Of a stretch of DNA of 64,000 nucleotides, positions 26,348 to 35,216 are shown in pieces; positions within the stretch are counted from its first letter, which is position 1, and every line of letters begins with the position of its first letter. Made by a program: the position numbers and the translations under genes. Source of the DNA: Flavobacterium frigoritolerans (GTDB lineage Bacteria; Bacteroidota; Bacteroidia; Flavobacteriales; Flavobacteriaceae); assembly GCF_025847275.1 (NCBI RefSeq), contig NZ_JAOZEV010000003.1:359194-423193 (forward strand), read 5' to 3'. The notes under the pieces are model-generated. The model did not search any database and was not told where the DNA came from. It worked only from the letters and a program-made list of their open reading frames with translations.

Positions 26348-27382
26348 ATGCAAACTCCTGAAATTTCTGTTATAATGCCCGTTTACAATGCTGAGCCTTT
26401 CTTAAAAGAAAGCATAGAAAGCATTTTAAATCAAACACATACAGATTTCGAACTACTTCTTTTAAACGACAAATCTACTGACAACAGTTTAGAAATAATC
26501 TTAGAATATAAACAAAAAGATTCCCGAATTATTGTAATCAATAAGGAATCTAATGTTGGTCCTGCCAACATTAGAAACGAAGGAATTTTCGCATCAAAAG
26601 GAAGGTTCATTGCTTTAATGGATGCTGACGATATCTCCTTACCAAATCGTTTTGAAAGACAAGTAGATATCCTCAAGAAGAATCCTGAAATTGGAGTATG
26701 TGGAAGTGGATTTACTTTTTTTGGATTAAAAAAAAATGTAGTTACTCATAGTGAAAAACATGACGAAATAAAAGTATCCTTTTTACATAGCTGCAGTATA
26801 GGGAACCCTACTGTTATGTTAAGAAAAGACGCCTTGTCTGGTTTAATTTTTGATAATTCATATATAATTTCAGAAGATTATGATTTATGGACTCGATTGA
26901 TAACCAAAACAAAATTTTACAACATACCTGAATCATTACTTCTATACAGATGGCATACTAATAACATTAGTAAAACCCGAATATCTAATGAGGCACAAGC
27001 CATTCGAAGAATAAAAATTAACCAGCTAAAAGAATTTGAAATAGAATTCACAAATCCCAAAATAGACTCTTATTTAAATGCTATTTCTGTAAAAAGAGGT
27101 CTCATGCCTTCCGAAATTATTGAAGCAATAAAAGCTTCTAAATTTTTGTTTTCACAAAATGAAAAACTAAAAAAATTCGATCATGATTTACTTGAAAAAC
27201 ACATAAATAGAACTCTAATACGTACAATTAGAAATGCTGACAAATACAACATTTCATATTACAACTATTTAAAGAAAAACGAAAGTGAACTCTTTCAAAA
27301 AATAAATAAATTAGATAAAATAATTTTATTTTTAAAGTCTATATTTAGATGGAAAAAACAGTATTTTTTTTCTATATCCTAG
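26348..27382 (+). CDS. Glycosyltransferase family 2
   Basis: A 344-residue GT-A enzyme. EISVIMPVYNAEPFLKESI is the N-terminal motif, ALMDADDIS holds the metal-binding DxD, and SEDYDLWTRL the catalytic acidic region. The C-terminal 120 residues are basic and helical. ATG 26348 is chosen over a TTG at 26330 because homologues begin just before the ISVIMPVYN strand. The last 11 bases overlap the end of the convergent GT2 gene. Confidence 0.9.
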   Translation: MQTPEISVIMPVYNAEPFLKESIESILNQTHTDFELLLLNDKSTDNSLEIILEYKQKDSRIIVINKESNVGPANIRNEGIFASKGRFIALMDADDISLPNRFERQVDILKKNPEIGVCGSGFTFFGLKKNVVTHSEKHDEIKVSFLHSCSIGNPTVMLRKDALSGLIFDNSYIISEDYDLWTRLITKTKFYNIPESLLLYRWHTNNISKTRISNEAQAIRRIKINQLKEFEIEFTNPKIDSYLNAISVKRGLMPSEIIEAIKASKFLFSQNEKLKKFDHDLLEKHINRTLIRTIRNADKYNISYYNYLKKNESELFQKINKLDKIILFLKSIFRWKKQYFFSIS

Positions 27383-28334
27383 ATTTAATATAACGCCAAA
27401 GAAATTTTATCTTAGCAAAAAAACTTGCATGCGCTAAAAATTCTTTAATTGCTTTTTTAGGTTCACTTTGATCTTGATTTTTATCTTTCAGCAGTTTTAA
27501 AGCTTCCAAAGCGGAATATTTTAATAATAATCTCTTTATCCTTTTAATATTCTTTGTCCTTGCTTCTGGAATACATTCATATATTTCTTTTACATTAAGA
27601 TATGATGAATAGCGTTGAAAGAAAGGAGATCTTAGTGAATATACTCCTCCAGGATGCCATCTATAAACTGCACTTTGAAAATTCATATAAGCTCCTTTTC
27701 CGTGACACAATGCCAAAGAATAGAGGGTATTGTCCTTACCATAAACAAACTTCTTATAATCTAAAGGATCTACAGCTGATTTTCTAAATACACATGTAAG
27801 TGTATTTGTGCAATATGGTACAAAAAGATTATCAAAATCAATTGTATAGACCAATGGTAAAGTAGTTCTAAACTCATTAGGAAGTAATTCTTCTCCTTTT
27901 TTAGTGTAATAATCTGTCCATGTAATTGCGTAATCATCGTTACTTTCTAGAAAATCAACTTGTTTTTGTAATTTTAAAACATCAACCCAATAATCATCTC
28001 CTTCACACAAAGCTATATATTTTCCTTGTGCCATTGGAAAAGTAACGTCACTCCAAAAATTTATCTTTTTAGAATATTGATTTTCTTTTTGAAAAACTGG
28101 TTTAATTATTAATGGATATCGATCTACAAATTCCTTTACAATCTCTGCCGTTTTATCTGTAGATGCATCATCATGTATGATTATTTCAAAAGGAAAATTA
28201 GTTTCTTGATTTAAAAACCCCTCTAAAGCTTCACGAATAAAATTCTCATGATTATAAGTGTCACATAAAACACTTACCAATGGTTGTTCTGAATTACCTT
28301 GCCAATTTAAAATAATATTATGTTGATCTCTCAT
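27372..28334 (-). CDS. Glycosyltransferase family 2
   Basis: A 320-residue GT-A glycosyltransferase. LVSVLCDTYNHENFIREALEGFLNQ is the typical start, HDDASTDKTAEIV and CEGDDYWVD carry the conserved acidic and DxD residues. The GDDYWVD form is common in enzymes of O-antigen loci. It is the last gene of the ACP-KAS operon, 76 bp after the acyltransferase gene. The sugar it adds may be the acylated amino sugar made by the operon (inference). Confidence 0.9.
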   Translation of the reverse strand: MRDQHNIILNWQGNSEQPLVSVLCDTYNHENFIREALEGFLNQETNFPFEIIIHDDASTDKTAEIVKEFVDRYPLIIKPVFQKENQYSKKINFWSDVTFPMAQGKYIALCEGDDYWVDVLKLQKQVDFLESNDDYAITWTDYYTKKGEELLPNEFRTTLPLVYTIDFDNLFVPYCTNTLTCVFRKSAVDPLDYKKFVYGKDNTLYSLALCHGKGAYMNFQSAVYRWHPGGVYSLRSPFFQRYSSYLNVKEIYECIPEARTKNIKRIKRLLLKYSALEALKLLKDKNQDQSEPKKAIKEFLAHASFFAKIKFLWRYIKSRI

Positions 28335-28410
28335 GAAATTATATCTATGATGTAGTTAATTACCTGCTCAATATAACTATTGAAAGGACTACATGTTTTT
28401 TATATTTAAC

Positions 28411-29046
28411 TTAAAATTCTAATTTTTTCGCTGGGACTCCAAAAACCGTAGTATTCTCTTTTACGTTCCTAATAACTAAGCTTGCCGCACCAACTGTAGC
28501 CCCTTTTCGAACAACAACGTTTGGCAATATTGTAGCTCTTGTGTTTAAACAAACTTCTTCTTCTAATACAACGAATCCTCCCGTAAAGCAATAAGCGTTT
28601 AAATGAGACCATTTACCCAACTTTGTATCATGTCCTAATCCTACGAAGCCTTGTATTGTAACAAAATCATCGATAACACAATCATTACTAATATTGGAGT
28701 TCATAAAAACTATTAATCCATTACCTAGAATAGCATTTGTATTTAAAATTGTAGAAGGATGAATTAAATTAATAAACTTCCCTCCTTTGTCTAGAATTAG
28801 CTCTACATAATGCTTTTTCCATTTTACACTTCCTAAAGCACAAACAAAAACATCATTCTCTTGAATTTCATAACTTTCGACTGATGAGATGATTTCTGGG
28901 TAATTTCCAAAACCTTCTAGTGCATCTGATTTATCATCCAAAAAACCTTTCAAGACATATTCAGTATTATATCCCGAACATTGCTTTGCTAGATCATGAA
29001 CCTCACGGCCATATCCTCTGGCTCCTATTATTATTAAATTCTTCAT
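28411..29046 (-). CDS. PglD/NeuD-like sugar O- or N-acyltransferase
   Basis: A 211-residue protein with an N-terminal Rossmann-like PglD domain (MKNLIIIGARGYGREVHDL) and a C-terminal left-handed beta-helix of hexapeptide repeats. The catalytic-type His is in GLGHDTKLGKW. Such enzymes acetylate the 4-amino group of UDP-amino sugars or sialic acids. Because it sits between KAS, SDR and GT genes, it may transfer an acyl group from the operon's ACP rather than acetyl-CoA (inference). Its start overlaps the stop of the KAS III gene by one base. Confidence 0.88.
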   Translation of the reverse strand: MKNLIIIGARGYGREVHDLAKQCSGYNTEYVLKGFLDDKSDALEGFGNYPEIISSVESYEIQENDVFVCALGSVKWKKHYVELILDKGGKFINLIHPSTILNTNAILGNGLIVFMNSNISNDCVIDDFVTIQGFVGLGHDTKLGKWSHLNAYCFTGGFVVLEEEVCLNTRATILPNVVVRKGATVGAASLVIRNVKENTTVFGVPAKKLEF

Positions 29047-30056
29047 TACTCAATTATTAAATTACATGCCGCCCAAGAATATCCTACTCCAAAACCAGCT
29101 AATATCAAATTATGACAATTTACTAGCCTATTCTCTTTTTGAGCCTCATACAATGCAATCGGAATTGTAGACGAAACTGTATTACCACAATGTTGCATGG
29201 CTATGAAGAATTTTTCTTCAGGGATTTTGATTTTTTTTCTCAAATGATTAAGCATGTATTTATTTGCTTGATGAAAAATAAATAAGTCTATATCTTCTTT
29301 AGTCAAATTAGATTTTTCTAAAATGGCTTCTGTAAGTTTTGGAACAAATTCTCCTGTAAAATTGAAGATTTCTGTTCCATTCATAAATAGATTCTTATCA
29401 TTTCTAACATTCCCAAACTCATCAGAAATATCTTCGTTATTATTTGAAACCGGAAAACGCATCCCTCCTTGTTTTACAATTAAATTTTCGGCTCCTTTCC
29501 CATCCGTCCCAAAAACAAAATCACCAATTGAACAAAACCCTGCTTTACTACTTATTAATGTCGCAGCAGCAGCATCACCAAAAATAGTTTTGTTACTTTT
29601 ATCTTTTGGGTGAATAAATTTTGAATAGGTTTCTGAAGTAATCAACAAAACATTATTTGCCATTCCTCCAGCAATCAGTCCTTTTGCTAAACTCAAACCA
29701 TATACAAATCCTGAACATCCTAAATTAAAATCTAAGGCTCCTATGGTGGTATTTAATCCTAATTTCTCCTGTATAATACAAGCTGTAGTTGGCAAAAAAT
29801 AATCTGGACTCTGTGTACAAAACAATAAAAAATCAATAGTCGATTTATCTATATTATGCTCTGAAAATAATTTCTCAGCAGCTTTAACAGCCATATCTGA
29901 TGAAAATTCATCATCTGCACTTATATGACGAGAATTGATCCCCGTTTTTGAACTGATTTTTTCAATATCCCATTCTGGAAATTCCTGATTAATTAAATCA
30001 TTAGATAAAATAGCTTCGGGTAAATAATACGAAATGGCTTTTATATTAGCTTTCAT
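29046..30056 (-). CDS. 3-oxoacyl-ACP synthase III family protein (second copy)
   Basis: A 336-residue FabH-like condensing enzyme. The triad is intact: Cys in FNLGCSGFVYG, His in FIFHQANKYM and Asn in CGNTVSSTIP. It condenses an acyl starter with malonyl-ACP. A second KAS III lies two genes upstream, and housekeeping fatty acid genes are absent, so it is probably dedicated to the glycan-linked acyl group. It begins 8 bp after the SDR stop. Confidence 0.9.
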   Translation of the reverse strand: MKANIKAISYYLPEAILSNDLINQEFPEWDIEKISSKTGINSRHISADDEFSSDMAVKAAEKLFSEHNIDKSTIDFLLFCTQSPDYFLPTTACIIQEKLGLNTTIGALDFNLGCSGFVYGLSLAKGLIAGGMANNVLLITSETYSKFIHPKDKSNKTIFGDAAAATLISSKAGFCSIGDFVFGTDGKGAENLIVKQGGMRFPVSNNNEDISDEFGNVRNDKNLFMNGTEIFNFTGEFVPKLTEAILEKSNLTKEDIDLFIFHQANKYMLNHLRKKIKIPEEKFFIAMQHCGNTVSSTIPIALYEAQKENRLVNCHNLILAGFGVGYSWAACNLIIE

Positions 30057-30064
30057 TGTCAGAA

Positions 30065-30808
30065 TTATATCGTTGATGTTCTTCCTCCGTCTAAAACTAT
30101 ATTTTGCCCCGTAATCCAGCTACTTGCATCAGATAGTAAAAAAACGATTGGATTTGCAACCTGAATTGGGTCTCCGTAACCTAAAGGGTATTTCTTTTCA
30201 TCTTGCTGAATTACTTCTAAAGATAAATCTTCTATAGACTTGGATGTTATTTCAGTTTTAACCATTCCTGGCGAAACACAATTTACACGGGTTTTACTTG
30301 TCGCAAATTCGCTAGCCCAAACTTTCGAAATCGCAATTAATGCGCCTTTGCTTGCTGCATAAATTCCATTTCCTTTCATTCCAAACAAACCTGCAATTGA
30401 TGAAACCAAAACAATAGAGCTTCCTTTATTTATTTTTTTCTTTTTAAAAATTAAATTGATTAGATATACAATTGAATCAAAATTTATCGCTCGCATTTCA
30501 TTCATTAATTCTTCTGAATAAAACTTAACTGGTGCTAAGGATACAACTCCTGCCGAATGCACAATTCCATCTACATTTTCGATGGTATCAACAATAGCTT
30601 TAATATCATCCATTTTAGATAAATCGGCAACTATAAAGCTATTTTCATTTCCACATTCCTCTATTAAGTTTTCGAGAAAATCTTTACGCCTTGCTATAGC
30701 TATAAAAGTACCGCCTTGTCTAGTTATAGCTAAACAAGTTTCGTAACCAATACCCGAAGATGCTCCAGTTACTATTATTTTTTTTCCTGATAAATCAAAT
30801 GGATTCAT
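30065..30808 (-). CDS. SDR family oxidoreductase (FabG-like)
   Basis: A 247-residue short-chain dehydrogenase. GASSGIGYET is the NADP-binding glycine motif, SSIAGLFGMKGNGIYAASKG gives the Ser-Tyr-x3-Lys active site, and the SPGMVKTE and ITGQNIVLDGG motifs are typical of FabG-like enzymes. In this operon the likely reaction is reduction of a 3-oxoacyl-ACP to a 3-hydroxyacyl-ACP. Its start overlaps the Rieske gene stop by one base, showing tight translational coupling. Confidence 0.9.
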   Translation of the reverse strand: MNPFDLSGKKIIVTGASSGIGYETCLAITRQGGTFIAIARRKDFLENLIEECGNENSFIVADLSKMDDIKAIVDTIENVDGIVHSAGVVSLAPVKFYSEELMNEMRAINFDSIVYLINLIFKKKKINKGSSIVLVSSIAGLFGMKGNGIYAASKGALIAISKVWASEFATSKTRVNCVSPGMVKTEITSKSIEDLSLEVIQQDEKKYPLGYGDPIQVANPIVFLLSDASSWITGQNIVLDGGRTSTI

Positions 30809-31896
30809 TATATATCTTTTAATTCTTTTTTATCATTAAAATATTCGTAAAACTTTAAAATTCTAAATTCTTCATCACCAAATATTGGTGAGCTGTCCTT
30901 AAAATTCACTAAGTTCGATTGGATATTTTCTGTAATTTTTTTATCTTCTTTTAAAACTAAATCTAAAGATTCATTAGAACTATTATTAATAAAATCAATA
31001 ATATTTTGCTCTGACTCGCTTAGGTCTTTATCAAATTTAGGAGAGAAATAGCGTACTCTTAAATTTGTTTTAGAAGGCGACTCAGGAAGCATAAAACCAA
31101 AATAAAATCCTTTTCCTTCTACTGAACTTATAAATGCATTAGGATAGCTATAAAAATGCAAGTAACCTTGTGTTTTAAAAGTTCTACTTGATAATGCCTT
31201 TTCTATAATTTTACTTTGTTTTGCACTTTCTCCCTTTGGAAATTCACACCAGCTGTGTGCATTGTAAAAATCAAATTTTTCGGGAGAAACGGAACCAAAT
31301 CCCATTTTTGCAAATGAATTTTCATGCACGGAAGTACAATGGTAGCACTCCAAAACATTTTCGACCAAAAGTTTCCAATTTACATTGTGTTCAATTGTAT
31401 AATCAATTGTTTTTGTTCCAAAGTGTTTACTTATATCTTCTAGCGAAGTAAATATGTTTCCTAAATACTGTTCTAAACTTTTATCTAGCTGATTATTTAA
31501 TTTTATAAAAACAAAATCTCCGCAATAACCAACTTCGTACTCTTTAAGCCTTAATTCATTAATATCATCTTTCTCGAATGAGTTTCGGCACATAAGACCT
31601 ATTACATTACCTTTTTTTCCATAAGTCCAATTATGGTATAAACAAGAAGAAACTCTATTTCCATAAGGTTCCTGATGTATTGTATTAAATCTGTGCAAAC
31701 ACACATTTTGAAAGGACTTTATTGTACCATTAAAGTTTTGGACAAAAATTTTATCTCCATAGTACTCAAAAGTTACAAAATCATTATTGTTTAATAATTC
31801 ATTTTTATGAGCAACTAATATCCAAGATTCATCAAAAAATAAAGATTTCTCTTTTTGATAAACCGCTTCGTCTACGTAATTTAAATTTGTTGTCAT
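30808..31896 (-). CDS. Rieske non-heme iron oxygenase, alpha-subunit type
   Basis: A 362-residue oxygenase. The Rieske cluster motif is present as CLHR and CLYHNW (C-x-H, then C-x2-H). The mononuclear iron site is indicated by NVLECYHCTSVHENSF with the two His ligands and the bridging acidic residue. It needs a reductase partner, not seen here. In an operon with ACP and KAS III genes the substrate is probably an acyl-ACP or acylated sugar to be hydroxylated rather than an aromatic compound (inference). Overlaps KAS III upstream by 4 bp. Confidence 0.88.
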   Translation of the reverse strand: MTTNLNYVDEAVYQKEKSLFFDESWILVAHKNELLNNNDFVTFEYYGDKIFVQNFNGTIKSFQNVCLHRFNTIHQEPYGNRVSSCLYHNWTYGKKGNVIGLMCRNSFEKDDINELRLKEYEVGYCGDFVFIKLNNQLDKSLEQYLGNIFTSLEDISKHFGTKTIDYTIEHNVNWKLLVENVLECYHCTSVHENSFAKMGFGSVSPEKFDFYNAHSWCEFPKGESAKQSKIIEKALSSRTFKTQGYLHFYSYPNAFISSVEGKGFYFGFMLPESPSKTNLRVRYFSPKFDKDLSESEQNIIDFINNSSNESLDLVLKEDKKITENIQSNLVNFKDSSPIFGDEEFRILKFYEYFNDKKELKDI

Positions 31897-32948
31897 ATTT
31901 CTAATAAATCTGAAATTATAACGTTATCCAGCCTGATTTTGGCCGTTCCCCAAGATAAACCAACTCCAAATCCACATAAAATTAAATCCTGAGTAGCATT
32001 AGTAAGGCTATCTTTTAATTCCGTTACTATTGTTAATGGAATTGTTGTAGATGATGTATTTCCAAATTCTTTCAATGAATAAGGTACTTTCTCAACGGGT
32101 AGTTTTAGTTTTTTAACAATCATTTTATTCATCATCAAATTTGCCTGATGAAATACAAAATGATCTATGGCTTCTTTATCAATTTCAAATTTTTCGATAA
32201 GTTTATTTACTGTCTTAGGTGCTTGAGAAATTCCGAAACTAAAAACATCCATTCCATCTAAAATTAGCTGACAGGCGTTTCTTTCGATTCCTGGAGAAAT
32301 AGTATGATAGGTTAAGGAATCAGAATTTGCTCTGTTTCTCGAACCTCCATCATTTACAATTATCGTTTTATAACCGGAACCGTCTGTACCCAAATCAAAA
32401 AGCAAGCGCTCTGCTTTTTCATCAAGCTCAAATGCTGTAGCACTACCTCCATCTCCAAAAAGTGGAACTGTACTTTTATCTGATTTTGAAAGCAATTTAC
32501 TACTGGTATCTCCTGCTAAAAGCAATCCTTTTTTGATTCCAGTTGAATTCATCATACTAGCAATTATCGACATACCATAAACGTATCCTGAACATCCTAA
32601 TGGCACATCAAAAGCAATACAATTTGTAGATAATCCTAATCTGTCCTGAAGTATCGCTGCAGAAACGGGTAAAATATAATCGGCAGTTTGAGAAACAAAA
32701 ACTAAAATTTCTATTTCTTCTTTCTGCCAATTTAAATCTTTGATTAATTTTTCAGCAGCCTCGCAGCATAAATCAGAAGTACAAATTTCTTTGGTTGCGA
32801 CACGACGCTCTTCAACTCCGGTTGCATCAATGAATTTTTGAATTTCTTCTTGTGTCAATATATCTAAATCAATGTTGCGTTCCGTGTATTTTGGAACGCA
32901 ACATGAAATACCTTTTATTGCAATATTATTTACTGAAAAAGTAGCCAT
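31893..32948 (-). CDS. 3-oxoacyl-ACP synthase III family protein (first copy)
   Basis: A 351-residue FabH-like enzyme with Cys in VPLGCSGYVYG, His in FVFHQANLMM and Asn in FGNTSSTTIP, so it should be catalytically competent. It starts 6 bp after the ACP gene and overlaps the Rieske gene. It is clearly distinct from the second KAS III of the operon, suggesting two different condensation steps rather than a redundant pair. Confidence 0.9.
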   Translation of the reverse strand: MATFSVNNIAIKGISCCVPKYTERNIDLDILTQEEIQKFIDATGVEERRVATKEICTSDLCCEAAEKLIKDLNWQKEEIEILVFVSQTADYILPVSAAILQDRLGLSTNCIAFDVPLGCSGYVYGMSIIASMMNSTGIKKGLLLAGDTSSKLLSKSDKSTVPLFGDGGSATAFELDEKAERLLFDLGTDGSGYKTIIVNDGGSRNRANSDSLTYHTISPGIERNACQLILDGMDVFSFGISQAPKTVNKLIEKFEIDKEAIDHFVFHQANLMMNKMIVKKLKLPVEKVPYSLKEFGNTSSTTIPLTIVTELKDSLTNATQDLILCGFGVGLSWGTAKIRLDNVIISDLLEI

Positions 32949-32954
32949 CTTATA

Positions 32955-33185
32955 TTACCCTTTATTTTTTATTATTTCGAAGATATCGTTTAATGTTGCC
33001 GAAGATTTAATATCATCTCCCGTTAATTTTACTGAATATTCTTCATCTGCCATAGCTATTAATGATAAGGCTGTTAACGAATCCCATTCTTCTAAATCTC
33101 TAAAAACAGTTTCTTGTTTTATTAATATTGCATCTGTATCATCTAAAATATCTGCAAAATTTTGCAAAAAAGTGTTGATTTCCAT
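32955..33185 (-). CDS. Dedicated acyl carrier protein
   Basis: A 76-residue four-helix acidic protein with EEWDSLTALSL, where the Ser of DSL is the phosphopantetheine attachment site. It is the first gene of the seven-gene leftward operon and diverges from the DegT aminotransferase gene. It presumably carries the acyl intermediate handled by the two KAS III enzymes, SDR and oxygenase. Confidence 0.92.
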   Translation of the reverse strand: MEINTFLQNFADILDDTDAILIKQETVFRDLEEWDSLTALSLIAMADEEYSVKLTGDDIKSSATLNDIFEIIKNKG

Positions 33186-33441
33186 AGTATTCTTAATTTT
33201 ATTTTGGGTTTATTATGTCTCTAAATTCTGTAATAAGCCTATAAAAAGTATTTTCCCTATACAGGGAAAACTTCTCTTAAATTATTGTTCTTCAAAGAAG
33301 TCTGACATTAAGATTTTTTCTTCTCCTTTTATAATATTGACTTATACTAATAAATTAGGTTTCTTTTCCTATTTTTACCCCGCAAATATAACAATAGTTT
33401 TACCCTTAACGGTTAATTAAACTCACTAAATCCATAATTAA

Positions 33442-34518
33442 ATGATTCCTGTAACCAAAACTTTTTTACCTCCACAAGAAGAATACAATTCTTATGTAAA
33501 ACGTGCGTGGGATAAAGCTTGGCTCACAAACCGTGGGGAACTTACATTAGAATTAGAACATAAACTTAAAGATTATCTTAATGTTTCTAACTTAACGATT
33601 ACTAATAACGGTACAATTCCCATTCAAATAGCCTTGAAACTATTTGGTAAAGGAGGCGAAATAATAACAACTCCTTTCTCTTACGTAGCTACTTCTGCTG
33701 CAATTGTATGGGAAAATTGCAAACCTGTTTTTGTAGATATACATCCTGACTATTTAACTATAGACGAAACCAAAATTGAAGCGGCAATAACGAATAAAAC
33801 CACTGCAATATTAGCAACACATGTTTTTGGGAATCCATGCCACGTAACCGCCATAGAGGCCATTGCAAAAAAGCACAATCTAAAAGTAATTTATGATGCT
33901 GCACATTGTTTTGGTGTTAAATACAATAACCAATCTCTTTTTAATTTTGGAGATGTAAGCACTTGTAGTTTTCATGCAACAAAGTTATTTCATACTGGTG
34001 AAGGTGGGGCTATGTTTTGTAACGACGAAAAAACGCATCATCAATTATTTTATAGCCATAATTTTGGACATAATGGTCCTTTAGAATTTCATGGTCTTGG
34101 GATTAATGCAAAAATTTCTGAATTGCAATCGGCTATGGGATTGGCAATTTTTCCATATATGAAACATATCATTTCTGAAAGAAAAAAAGTAACTGATTTT
34201 TACAATGAAAATCTAAATTTCAGCAACTTAAAAAGCATAAAAATAAGAGAGAATACAGACTGGAATCATAGTTATTATCCTTTGTTATTTGATTCTGAAA
34301 CTACATTATTGAGAGTTCAAGAAGAATTACAAAAAGAAAATATAATTCCTAGACGTTATTTCTACCCATCTCTAAACACCATTAATTATACAAACGGAAC
34401 AGAAATGCCAATATCAGAATCTATTGCTTCACGAATAGTTTGCTTACCCCTTTATGTGGGACTTACTCGTGAAAATTTAGAAAAGATTGTTCAAATTATA
34501 AACAAACTAACATCCTAA
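33442..34518 (+). CDS. DegT/DnrJ/EryC1/StrS family sugar aminotransferase
   Basis: A 358-residue PLP enzyme. The catalytic Lys lies in SFHATKLFHTGEGGAMF, the cofactor Asp region is VIYDAAHCFGVKY, and the N-terminal TPFSYVATSAAIVWENCKPVF and C-terminal RRYFYPSL are typical. It transfers an amino group from glutamate to a nucleotide-linked keto-sugar, as PglE or VioA do. The amino sugar produced is a natural acceptor for the acyl group made by the divergent operon (inference). No dehydratase is in the window. Confidence 0.92.
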   Translation: MIPVTKTFLPPQEEYNSYVKRAWDKAWLTNRGELTLELEHKLKDYLNVSNLTITNNGTIPIQIALKLFGKGGEIITTPFSYVATSAAIVWENCKPVFVDIHPDYLTIDETKIEAAITNKTTAILATHVFGNPCHVTAIEAIAKKHNLKVIYDAAHCFGVKYNNQSLFNFGDVSTCSFHATKLFHTGEGGAMFCNDEKTHHQLFYSHNFGHNGPLEFHGLGINAKISELQSAMGLAIFPYMKHIISERKKVTDFYNENLNFSNLKSIKIRENTDWNHSYYPLLFDSETTLLRVQEELQKENIIPRRYFYPSLNTINYTNGTEMPISESIASRIVCLPLYVGLTRENLEKIVQIINKLTS

Positions 34519-34571
34519 CATCAGTTAGGTACTGTTATTATCAAAAATATTTCTCATTTAAAATCAAACTT

Positions 34572-35144
34572 ATGAGTCAAGACATAAACACAGAAATTCA
34601 AAACGCGTACGAAGTCATCAAAGATGGCGGAATAATACTTTACCCAACCGATACTGTTTGGGGAATTGGTTGTGACGCAACAAACCCTGAAGCCGTTGCT
34701 AAAATATACAAACTCAAGCAAAGAGCCGAAACTCAAAGTATGATTTGCCTGATGAATGGCGAAAAAATGATGTACAATGTATTCAAAGATATTCCTGAAG
34801 TAGCTTGGCAAATTTTGGATTTATCCGAAAAACCAACTACGATTATCTTAGACAAACCTCGAAATGTAGCTCCTAATATTATTGCACCAGATAATTCTTT
34901 GGGCATCAGAATAGTTAAAGAACCTTTTTGTTTTAAACTTTTAGAGCGAATGAAAAAGCCTTTAGTATCAACTTCGGCTAATATTTCTGGTCAACCTACT
35001 CCTATAGCTTTCAAAGATATTAATCCTGAAATTATCAAAGGGGTAGATTATGTAGTAAATTTATATCGTGATAAAATAGCTGGAAAACCATCCACAATTA
35101 TAAAACTAACAAACGACTCTCAGGTAAAAGTAATACGTAAATAG
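34572..35144 (+). CDS. L-threonylcarbamoyladenylate synthase (Sua5/YrdC/YwlC)
   Basis: A 190-residue YrdC-domain protein that makes threonylcarbamoyl-AMP for the t6A modification of tRNAs reading ANN codons. GGIILYPTDTVWGIGCDA is the family start, followed by KIYKLKQRAETQSMICLM and STSANISGQPTP. The extra Sua5 domain is absent, so this is the short YrdC/YwlC type. It follows the aminotransferase gene by 53 bp and ends in a clear terminator. Confidence 0.95.
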   Translation: MSQDINTEIQNAYEVIKDGGIILYPTDTVWGIGCDATNPEAVAKIYKLKQRAETQSMICLMNGEKMMYNVFKDIPEVAWQILDLSEKPTTIILDKPRNVAPNIIAPDNSLGIRIVKEPFCFKLLERMKKPLVSTSANISGQPTPIAFKDINPEIIKGVDYVVNLYRDKIAGKPSTIIKLTNDSQVKVIRK

Positions 35145-35158
35145 TCTTTTTGTATAAA

Positions 35159-35197
35159 ATGTAAAAAGTGATTTATTGTAACACTTTTTACATTTTA
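35159..35197 (+). terminator. Intrinsic terminator after the YrdC gene
   Basis: ATGTAAAAAGTG pairs with CACTTTTTACAT around an 11-nt loop, followed by T residues. As it is nearly symmetric it may also serve the convergent cysteine desulfurase gene. Confidence 0.82.
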
Positions 35198-35216
35198 ATC
35201 TTTTAAGCTTCAGATT

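Noticed and set aside
30808..31896. Rieske protein as an aromatic-ring degradation enzyme
   Set aside because: No reductase, ferredoxin, beta subunit or catabolic genes are nearby; the tight overlap with KAS III and SDR genes points to acyl tailoring.
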